DNA of 5,202 nt from contig CATWBR010000334.1 in assembly GCA_958349075.1 (NCBI GenBank), positions 1 through 5,202 on the forward strand, given 5' to 3'. The notes under the pieces are model-generated. The model had not been told where the DNA came from, did no database searches, and saw only the letters and a program-made list of their open reading frames with translations. Position 1 is the stretch's first letter, and each line of letters starts with the position of its first letter. This DNA comes from an uncultured Clostridium sp. Its GTDB lineage: Bacteria; Bacillota; Clostridia; Lachnospirales; Lachnospiraceae. Below are positions 1 to 5,003 of this stretch, in pieces. Both the position numbers and the translations under genes were made by a program.

Positions 1-6
1 TTCTTG

Positions 7-12
7 TACAAT
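7..12 (+). promoter_or_regulatory. Possible -10 box upstream of the EF-G-like gene
   Basis: TACAAT matches the sigma-A -10 consensus at five of six positions and lies about 40 bases before the start codon. That would give a leader of about 35 bases. The -35 region falls outside the window, so the promoter cannot be confirmed. The same octamer context (TACAATAT) recurs in other spacers here. Confidence 0.22.
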
Positions 13-38
13 ATCAACATGGACTAAAATTTATCTAC

Positions 39-44
39 GGGAGG
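39..44 (+). promoter_or_regulatory. Ribosome-binding site of the EF-G-like gene
   Basis: GGGAGG lies nine bases upstream of the ATG at 54. It is a near-consensus Shine-Dalgarno sequence and fixes that ATG as the start. Confidence 0.8.
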
Positions 45-53
45 AATTTTTAT

Positions 54-2153
54 ATGAACGTGTATGGGACAAAACAAATCCGTAATGTGGTTTTATTAGG
101 TCATGGCGGCGCCGGAAAGACAACAGTAGCAGAAGCCCTGGCTCTTGTTACAGGTGTTACAAAGAGAATGGGTAAGGTTCCGGAAGGCTCCACTATCAGT
201 GATTATGATAAAGAAGAAATCAAAAGACAGTTCTCTATTTCCACAACCATGATTCCGTTAGAATATGAAGGAGAAGACGGTCCGATTAAAATTAACCTCT
301 TAGACACTCCCGGTTATTTTGATTTTGTTGGAGAGGTTGAGGAAGCAATCAGCGTTGCGGACGCGGCGATTATCGTTGTGAACTGCAAGGCGGGTATTGA
401 AGTAGGAACTGAGAAGGCATGGGAGCTCTGCGAGGAGTATAATCTGCCGAGAATTATATTTGTAACGAACATGGATGACGATCAGGCCAGCTTCCGTGAG
501 CTGATCCTGAAACTTGAGAAGCGCTTCGGAAGAAAGATTGCCCCGTTCCAGGTGCCGATCCGTGAGAATGAGAAGTTCGTAGGTTTTGTCAATGTTGTAA
601 AGATGAAGGGCAGAAGATTTACCAATTTAAGTGATTACGAAGAATGCGAGATTCCTGAGTATACGCAGAAGAACCTGGGAATTGTCAGAGACGCCCTGAT
701 CGAGGCCGTAGCCGAGACCAGCGAGGAGTACATGGAACGCTATTTCTCCGGCGAAGAATTCACCCAGGAAGAGATCGCTTCAGCGCTCAGAGAACATGTT
801 ATAGAAGGCAACATCGTACCGGTTCAGATGGGCTCCGGCATCAATGCCCAGGGATTCAGCCATCTGCTTCAGGCCATCGACAAGTATTTCCCGTCACCCG
901 ACAAATTTGAGTGTGTCGGCGTGGATGTATCCACCGGCGAACGCTTTACCGCCAAATATAATGACGACGTTTCCCTGTCCGCCAGGGTATTTAAGACCAT
1001 CGCAGATCCGTTTATCGGTAAATATTCTCTGATGAAGATTTGTACCGGTTCCCTGAAGCCCGACAGCGTGATTTACAACGTGAACAAGGACGCGGAGGAG
1101 AAGGTTCAGAAGATTTACCTGTTAAGAGGCAAGGATGTCATTGAAGTGCCTGAATTAAAGGCCGGAGATATCGGCGCTGTGGGGAAACTGAGCGTGACAC
1201 AGACAGGTGATACGATTGCGGTACGCACCGCACCGATCGTTTACCACAAACCGAAGATTTCCACACCGTATACATATATGGCCTACTCAGCTAAGACAAA
1301 AGGTGACGAGGATAAGATTTCCTCGGCTCTCGCAAGACTGATGGAGGAAGATTTAACACTGAAAACAGTCAACGACGCCGAGAACCGCCAGAGTTTACTC
1401 TACGGTATCGGAGATCAGCAGTTGGAGATCGTTGTAAGCAAACTGCTTGCCAGATATAAAGTAGATATCGTTCTCACCAAACCGAGATTTGCATTCCGTG
1501 AGACCCTCAGAAAGAAAGTGGAGGCTCAGGGCAAGTATAAGAAACAGTCCGGCGGACATGGCCAGTACGGCGATGTTAAGATGGAATTTGAACCATCCGG
1601 CGACTTAGAGAAACCATATGTATTTGAAGAGAAGGTATTCGGCGGCGCCGTTCCGAGAAACTACTTCCCGGCAGTTGAGAAGGGCGTACAGGAATGTGTT
1701 GTGAAAGGACCGCTTGCCGGCTATCCGGTAGTAGGCCTTAAGGCTACCCTGACGGACGGCTCTTACCATCCGGTAGACTCTTCGGAGATGGCGTTCAAGA
1801 TGGCTGCCACACTGGCGTTTAAGAAGGCATTTATGGAAGCTAACCCGGTTCTTCTCGAACCAATTGCGTCCCTGAAAGTGATTGTACCGGATAAATTTAC
1901 CGGTGACGTTATGGGCGACTTAAACCGCAGAAGAGGCCGTGTTCTTGGAATGAATTCCGATCACCACGGCAAACAGGTAATTGAAGCAGACATCCCGATG
2001 TCTGAGCTGTTTGGATATAATACGGATCTCCGCTCCATGACCGGCGGCATCGGTACCTACTCCTACGAGTTCAGCCGCTATGAGCAGGCTCCGGGCGATG
2101 TACAGAAGAAAGAAGTGGAAGCAAGAGCCGCAGAGGCTGCTGAGAGAGATTAA
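54..2153 (+). CDS. fusA2: Elongation factor G-like GTPase (EF-G paralogue, FusA2 type)
   Basis: A 699-residue protein, full length for the EF-G family. Canonical EF-G drives tRNA-mRNA translocation and ribosome recycling in the cytoplasm. Domains in order: G domain about 8-290, domain II about 300-385, domain III about 395-475, domain IV about 480-600 (GGHGQYGD at 500-507, HPVDSSEMAF from 572) and domain V from about 602. The P-loop is GHGGAGKT (16-23), where canonical EF-G has AHIDAGKT. The G3 motif is DTPGYFDF (84-91), with Tyr88 where canonical EF-G has the catalytic His. The G4 motif is TNMD (138-141) instead of NKMD. These changes point to the EF-G-like subfamily rather than the housekeeping fusA, which usually sits in the str operon with rpsL, rpsG and tuf. 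The gene has its own ribosome-binding site and terminator, so it looks monocistronic. Whether it hydrolyses GTP or translocates is unknown. The symbol is the usual paralogue name, not a confirmed orthology. Confidence 0.93.
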   Translation: MNVYGTKQIRNVVLLGHGGAGKTTVAEALALVTGVTKRMGKVPEGSTISDYDKEEIKRQFSISTTMIPLEYEGEDGPIKINLLDTPGYFDFVGEVEEAISVADAAIIVVNCKAGIEVGTEKAWELCEEYNLPRIIFVTNMDDDQASFRELILKLEKRFGRKIAPFQVPIRENEKFVGFVNVVKMKGRRFTNLSDYEECEIPEYTQKNLGIVRDALIEAVAETSEEYMERYFSGEEFTQEEIASALREHVIEGNIVPVQMGSGINAQGFSHLLQAIDKYFPSPDKFECVGVDVSTGERFTAKYNDDVSLSARVFKTIADPFIGKYSLMKICTGSLKPDSVIYNVNKDAEEKVQKIYLLRGKDVIEVPELKAGDIGAVGKLSVTQTGDTIAVRTAPIVYHKPKISTPYTYMAYSAKTKGDEDKISSALARLMEEDLTLKTVNDAENRQSLLYGIGDQQLEIVVSKLLARYKVDIVLTKPRFAFRETLRKKVEAQGKYKKQSGGHGQYGDVKMEFEPSGDLEKPYVFEEKVFGGAVPRNYFPAVEKGVQECVVKGPLAGYPVVGLKATLTDGSYHPVDSSEMAFKMAATLAFKKAFMEANPVLLEPIASLKVIVPDKFTGDVMGDLNRRRGRVLGMNSDHHGKQVIEADIPMSELFGYNTDLRSMTGGIGTYSYEFSRYEQAPGDVQKKEVEARAAEAAERD

Positions 2154-2235
2154 GCGCTGCGGGAGGGACTGTCTGTCCCGCCAACATTTGAATCAACCGT
2201 TTTTTAAACAGTAAATATGGGGATATGAGTATAGA

Positions 2236-2266
2236 CGGTGAAACGCGTGTCCCATCGGTTTCACCG
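2236..2266 (+). other. 9-bp hairpin just upstream of the terminator
   Basis: CGGTGAAAC (2236-2244) pairs perfectly with GTTTCACCG (2258-2266) around a 13-base loop. It has no U-tract and ends nine bases before the terminator stem, so the EF-G-like mRNA would end in two tandem hairpins. It may be a 3' stability element or part of a small RNA that shares the terminator. No match to a known RNA family is recognised. Confidence 0.55.
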
Positions 2267-2275
2267 CCAGAGGAG

Positions 2276-2309
2276 CTGCCGCAGAGAAAATTCTCTGCGG
2301 CAGTTTTTT
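2276..2309 (+). terminator. Strong intrinsic terminator after the EF-G-like gene
   Basis: A perfect 13-bp stem, CTGCCGCAGAGAA (2276-2288) with TTCTCTGCGGCAG (2291-2303), has a minimal AA loop and is followed by six T's (2304-2309). In practice the top pairs probably open to give a larger loop. It lies 122 bases after the stop codon. It should end transcription from the EF-G-like gene and isolate the downstream regulator. Confidence 0.93.
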
Positions 2310-2453
2310 ACAGCGAACGGGCCGAATCCGGGCTAAAAGTTGTGCAACTTCCAATTTTAACCATGCAGAGCAGGAAATATGGTGATTTTTACAGCTTATT
2401 TCGTCTCTTAATTTTACTTTTTATGCGCAATATGCCGAAAATAAAAATAAAGC

Positions 2454-2482
2454 TTACAATATAGTGTGAAAAATGATATGAT
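2454..2482 (+). promoter_or_regulatory. Sigma-A-type promoter for the CarD-family gene
   Basis: TTACAA (2454-2459) and TATGAT (2477-2482) are separated by the optimal 17 bases in an AT-rich stretch. Transcription would start near 2489, leaving a leader of about 187 bases before the ATG at 2676. Its position downstream of a strong terminator supports its use. It also overlaps the upstream end of the open frame, which argues against an N-terminal extension of the CarD-family protein. Confidence 0.6.
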
Positions 2483-2488
2483 TATTAT

Positions 2489-2675
2489 AGAGTGGCAAGA
2501 ATATGCCCAATTTGACGAAGCAGGAATGTACGGTTTTATTTTATGTTGTTGTCAACGATGGAAGGTCCGCAGAGCGTGCTTTTCATCGTTTTGCATTGAC
2601 AGCAGAGAGGTAGAAGAGCGTGTTTTGCAGCGTCGGCAGGTGTTGACAGTGTGGTATGAGTTCAGGAGGGATAGA
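2489..2675 (+). promoter_or_regulatory. Long 5' leader of the CarD-family gene
   Basis: This is the predicted untranslated region between the promoter and the CarD-family start. It contains a hairpin of up to 13 pairs (2554-2566 with 2578-2590, including three G-U pairs, 11-base loop) and a mini-ORF from ATG 2503 to TAG 2611-2613 that spans the hairpin. No U-rich tail follows the hairpin, so it is not a standard terminator. No known riboswitch class is recognised. A regulatory role is inferred only from length and structure. Confidence 0.35.
2664..2669 (+). promoter_or_regulatory. Ribosome-binding site that fixes the CarD-family start
   Basis: AGGAGG is a perfect Shine-Dalgarno core with a G on its 3' side. 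It is six bases upstream of the ATG at 2676. It selects this start over the GTG at 2466 that would open the same frame. Confidence 0.85.
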
Positions 2676-3173
2676 ATGAATAAAGGCGATTATATGGTTC
2701 ATTGGAGCGGCAAGGTCTGTGTGTTGGAGGACGTGGCTGAGATGAATTTGACGGGGGCGAAGAGAGAGTATTATATCCTTACCCCTGTGAGAGATCAGGC
2801 GGAAAAGATTTATGTCCCTATCGAAAAGACGGAAGGTGTTCTCAGGCCGTTGCTTTCAAAGAAGGAAGCCCTGGAGCTGGCGGGCAGCATTAAGGATATT
2901 GAGCCGCTGCTGATTAAAGATGAAAGACAGCGTGCACAGGAATACAAGGATGCCTACTATTCACAGGATTATCTGAACCTGGTCAGGATTGCCAAAGAGC
3001 TGTATCAGAGAAAAGAACGCAGGGGCAGGGAAGGAAAGAAACTGCCGTCTAAGGACGCTCAGATGATGTCTCTGGTGGAGAAGACACTTGAGGAGGAGAT
3101 GGCGGTAGCCCTGGGTGTTGAGACCGGTGAAGTGAAGGAACTGCTGGAGACGGGAAGCCTGAACCGGCTGTAA
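2676..3173 (+). CDS. CarD/CdnL-family transcriptional regulator
   Basis: A 165-residue cytoplasmic protein, the usual length for CarD/CdnL proteins. These bind the RNA polymerase beta subunit and the upstream edge of the promoter bubble and stabilise open complexes. Residues 1-60 form the CarD_N (TRCF-like, Tudor-like) domain: a GDYMVHWSGKV opening, then KREYYIL (29-35), KIYVPIE (44-50) and LRPLLSKKEA (56-65). Residues 65-165 are the charged helical C-terminal domain, with KDERQRAQEY (81-90) and a closing stretch around VALGVETGEV typical of the family. The conserved C-terminal-domain Trp that wedges DNA in CarD appears to be absent; Leu79 lies where related clostridial proteins, as I recall them, have Trp. 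The start is set by the strong ribosome-binding site, because upstream in-frame sequence does not resemble CarD. It is monocistronic, with its own promoter and terminator. The family is clear, but the target promoters cannot be read from the sequence. Confidence 0.9.
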   Translation: MNKGDYMVHWSGKVCVLEDVAEMNLTGAKREYYILTPVRDQAEKIYVPIEKTEGVLRPLLSKKEALELAGSIKDIEPLLIKDERQRAQEYKDAYYSQDYLNLVRIAKELYQRKERRGREGKKLPSKDAQMMSLVEKTLEEEMAVALGVETGEVKELLETGSLNRL

Positions 3174-3219
3174 AAACAGGATAATTTAATATTCAGGCTT
3201 TCTTACAATATCATTACGG

Positions 3220-3282
3220 CAGCCCGGATGGAGACGAAAGAACAGGGAAAAGTTCTTTTATCTTCTTCCGGGCTGTTTTTTT
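3220..3282 (+). terminator. Intrinsic terminator after the CarD-family gene
   Basis: CAGCCCGGA (3220-3228) pairs with TCCGGGCTG (3267-3275), followed by seven T's (3276-3282). Inside it a second stem, AAAGAAC (3237-3243) with GTTCTTT (3252-3258), closes an eight-base loop, so the element is a long, interrupted hairpin. It begins 47 bases after the stop codon and separates the regulator from the next unit. Confidence 0.9.
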
Positions 3283-3331
3283 CTACATGGAATTGTAAGA
3301 AAATTGCAAAGATTGGTAAATGTTTCTATTG

Positions 3332-3337
3332 TATAAT
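3332..3337 (+). promoter_or_regulatory. Probable -10 box for the membrane-protein pair
   Basis: A perfect TATAAT lies between the CarD-family terminator and the next gene. No good -35 hexamer sits at 16-18 bases: TTGCAA (3304-3309) is 22 bases away and TTGGTA (3313-3318) only 13. The promoter may be weak or activator-dependent. Transcription would start near 3344, giving a leader of about 112 bases. Confidence 0.4.
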
Positions 3338-3346
3338 AAGTCATAA

Positions 3347-3375
3347 CCGTCCGGGTGGAGAGAGGCTGCGGACGG
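3347..3375 (+). other. Hairpin at the predicted 5' end of the mRNA
   Basis: CCGTCCG (3347-3353) pairs perfectly with CGGACGG (3369-3375) around a purine-rich 15-base loop (GGTGGAGAGAGGCTG). It starts a few bases after the transcription start predicted from the TATAAT. Stems at mRNA 5' ends often protect against decay in Bacillota. The loop is Shine-Dalgarno-like, but no long frame starts just after it. Confidence 0.45.
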
Positions 3376-3455
3376 CAACCGGAAGTGAACGAATCTTTAC
3401 AATATCTAAGAATGTAAGAATAAAAGACGACACAGGTTATCAGGTGGGTAAGTGA

Positions 3456-4358
3456 GTGAAGGAAAAAGAAGAGATGCAAAAGAGAACGGACAGAATTATA
3501 GCGGCGGTATGCATTTTAATTGTAACAATATGCCTGTTTTTCGGGGTATGTTTTAAATACAGATTCAGGCTGGCTGAGCCGGTTTTTGTGGAGCAGAATG
3601 AGGCGGTTACCGTATTCTACGAGGAAGATGAAGAACAGCCAGGATGGTATGCCGACATTACGCTCTGCTACATCACGGGAAAGGGCGATAACAGACGGAT
3701 TCAGTCGGTGGAATTTCCCGAACTGGGATCGCGCGAGGCGATGAGAGGCGAAGCGATGATAGAATTCAGCGAGACGCCAAAGGTACAGAACCAGTATACT
3801 GTCCATACCGTGAGCGGCCGGATTCCTGTCTCCATACAGGAAGATTTTGACGGATATAAGGTGCTTACAAGGGGGAAAGTGGTTTATACGGACGGAAGCG
3901 AGGCTGAAATCGGTCTCGGAAACCTGGTGCTGGCATTGGGACCAATGGAAACCGAGGTGGGCGAGGTGGTTTCTTCTTCATCCAGTTCCGATGGAATGGA
4001 TGAGATGGTGGTGCGGATGAAGGGAGATGCAACGCTGAATATAAAGCAGGTGCTGTCTCCGGATGAGTCATTCGGCACGTTCAGTATTACGGTTAACGGA
4101 AGAAAAATGACGGTGGAACCGGATCAGGAAAAGAAAGGATTCATAAAGCTGAAAGAGGGAGATACACTGACTCTCCAGAGCCAGTGGGAGGGAGAGAATG
4201 CATTTAACACTCCGTCCGGCCTTCTTTCGTCCGTCGTGATCCTGGAACTGGAAGGGCGTGTGAAGCAGACGCTTCTTTATGTGCACGCGGTTCTGCAGCC
4301 TGCCGGAGGGAATTTTATTAATATATGGAAATATCTCAATCAGAGAGGAGCGTTTTAA
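3456..4358 (+). CDS. Membrane-anchored protein of unknown function with a large extracytoplasmic domain
   Basis: A 300-residue protein I do not recognise. A short charged N-terminus is followed by one hydrophobic segment (about 14-33, IIAAVCILIVTICLFFGVCF) flanked by Lys and Arg, which suggests a signal anchor. The remaining roughly 265 residues are hydrophilic and probably outside the cell. They appear to form two beta-rich parts, about 36-165 and 180-290, joined by a six-serine run (173-178). No lipobox, sortase motif, catalytic signature or repeat is evident. The start could be the GTG at 3456 (AGGTGGG at 3442-3448) or the ATG at 3474 (AAGGA at 3459-3463, spacing 10). The second removes six residues and leaves the membrane segment intact. 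The stop codon abuts the ATG of the next gene, so the two are surely co-transcribed and probably coupled in translation. A role as partner or accessory subunit of that membrane protein is inference. Confidence 0.8.
   Translation: MKEKEEMQKRTDRIIAAVCILIVTICLFFGVCFKYRFRLAEPVFVEQNEAVTVFYEEDEEQPGWYADITLCYITGKGDNRRIQSVEFPELGSREAMRGEAMIEFSETPKVQNQYTVHTVSGRIPVSIQEDFDGYKVLTRGKVVYTDGSEAEIGLGNLVLALGPMETEVGEVVSSSSSSDGMDEMVVRMKGDATLNIKQVLSPDESFGTFSITVNGRKMTVEPDQEKKGFIKLKEGDTLTLQSQWEGENAFNTPSGLLSSVVILELEGRVKQTLLYVHAVLQPAGGNFINIWKYLNQRGAF
4344..4350 (+). promoter_or_regulatory. Ribosome-binding site inside the upstream gene
   Basis: AGAGGAG sits within the last codons of the upstream gene, eight bases before the ATG at 4359. 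It supports that start and suggests translational coupling of the two genes. Confidence 0.75.
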
Positions 4359-4901
4359 ATGGCATCCAGGAGTAAGAAAATATTCTGGGGAATTATCCTC
4401 GCCTCACTCCATATCAACATGTTCGGCATGGTGCTTCTTCCTGCCTGTTTCGGTTTTGCGATCCTGTATTTTGGGATCCTGGATTTGGAGAAAGGCGGCG
4501 CCGTTTTCCTGCTGACCGAAAAGCAGTTGAAGATTTACCATGTGCTTGCGGCGGCGCTGGTTTTCGTGTCCGGGATTATAGGTTTTATGTCAATTTTCAG
4601 CATTTTGCCCGATTCGGAGGCCTGGTACCTGATTCCCTGCATTCTCGAATATATTGTATGTTTTGTGCTGATGGAAGTTTATGCCGAAAACAGGCCGTCG
4701 CTTCAGGGGCTGAAAAGAGGCTATACGCTGGTGATGGGGCTGGCCCTCACCGGATACTGGCTGAGTCTTTTTATGAGCTCGAACGGCTGGCAGGTCTTTT
4801 GTGCAGTCATTATACTGGTATGCCGCGCCATGGTTTTAACCGCAGCATACAGTGACAGAAAAGTCGATGTTTTAGACATTTTTGAAGAAAAAGTTCTTTG
4901 A
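4359..4901 (+). CDS. Multi-pass membrane protein of unknown function
   Basis: A 180-residue, strongly hydrophobic protein that I cannot assign to a family. Likely membrane segments are about 8-41 (one long or two short), 61-83, 89-109, 121-140 and 144-164, followed by a short charged tail (DRKVDVLDIFEEKVL) that is probably cytoplasmic. Basic residues before the first segment (RSKK, 4-7) fit a cytoplasmic N-terminus. There is no transporter signature, no recognisable motif of a membrane enzyme, and few charged residues within the helices except Glu97 and Arg156. It begins at the base after the stop codon of the preceding gene, with its ribosome-binding site inside that gene. The two therefore form an operon and perhaps a membrane complex. 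No U-tract terminator follows, so readthrough into the iron-sulfur gene is possible. Confidence 0.8.
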   Translation: MASRSKKIFWGIILASLHINMFGMVLLPACFGFAILYFGILDLEKGGAVFLLTEKQLKIYHVLAAALVFVSGIIGFMSIFSILPDSEAWYLIPCILEYIVCFVLMEVYAENRPSLQGLKRGYTLVMGLALTGYWLSLFMSSNGWQVFCAVIILVCRAMVLTAAYSDRKVDVLDIFEEKVL

Positions 4902-4925
4902 TAAAACCGCCCGATATGAGATAAT
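4898..4925 (+). promoter_or_regulatory. Candidate promoter for the iron-sulfur protein gene
   Basis: TTGATA (4898-4903) and GATAAT (4920-4925) are 16 bases apart; reading ATAATA instead gives 17. The -35 box overlaps the stop codon of the upstream gene. The -10 box lies inside the left arm of the inverted repeat at 4914-4989, so a protein bound there would block polymerase. Transcription would start near 4932. Confidence 0.45.
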
Positions 4926-4989
4926 AGAGTTACTATCCACACTCCGCTGAAAACTGCGGTTTAGCGAACAGTAACTTAATAACTCATAT
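4914..4989 (+). repeat. Imperfect inverted repeat between a promoter and a ribosome-binding site
   Basis: ATATGAG (4914-4920) and AGTTACT (4928-4934) on the left are matched exactly by CTCATAT (4983-4989) and AGTAACT (4970-4976) on the right. AT-rich linkers of seven and six bases separate the paired heptamers. The 35-base centre can itself fold, with CGCT and AAAC pairing with GTTT and AGCG around TGCG. The right arm touches the GGAGG of the next gene. It could be a paired operator or, in readthrough RNA, a long leader hairpin. No T-run follows, so it is not a terminator. Confidence 0.65.
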
Positions 4990-4994
4990 GGAGG
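4990..4994 (+). promoter_or_regulatory. Ribosome-binding site of the iron-sulfur protein gene
   Basis: GGAGG, nine bases before the ATG at 5004, directly follows the right arm of the inverted repeat. Folding of that arm could therefore affect translation. Confidence 0.75.
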
Positions 4995-5003
4995 TTACAT
5001 CTG

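Noticed and set aside
2159..2181. Hairpin just after the EF-G-like stop (GCGGGA with TCCCGC, or GGGAC with GTCCC) as a terminator
   Set aside because: The stems are short and mutually exclusive, and no T-run follows directly. The real terminator is at 2276-2309.
2310..2453. AT-rich spacer searched for RNA genes, repeats or a small gene
   Set aside because: It shows no tRNA-like fold, no repeat array and no frame with a ribosome-binding site. I see nothing there beyond promoter-proximal AT-rich DNA.
2225..2464. 79-codon open frame
   Set aside because: It runs through both the 2236-2266 hairpin and the strong terminator, has no ribosome-binding site of note, and its product looks random.
2466..2675. 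N-terminal extension of the CarD-family frame from GTG 2466
   Set aside because: The extra 70 residues do not resemble CarD and overlap the predicted promoter -10. A perfect Shine-Dalgarno sequence sits before ATG 2676.
3228..3455. 75-codon + strand frame and a 73-codon - strand frame in the same spacer
   Set aside because: Both cross the CarD-family terminator and the promoter region, and neither product is protein-like.
3516..4286. Minus-strand frames opposite the membrane-anchored protein gene
   Set aside because: They are shadows of a well-supported + strand gene, without ribosome-binding sites or recognisable products.
4279..4855. Alternative + strand frames of 78 and 65 codons overlapping the membrane-protein gene
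   Set aside because: They overlap the clear hydrophobic reading frame and give low-complexity, non-protein-like products.
4938..4969. Inner stem of the inverted repeat as an intrinsic terminator for the membrane pair
   Set aside because: The stem is short and bulged, and the sequence after it has no U-tract.
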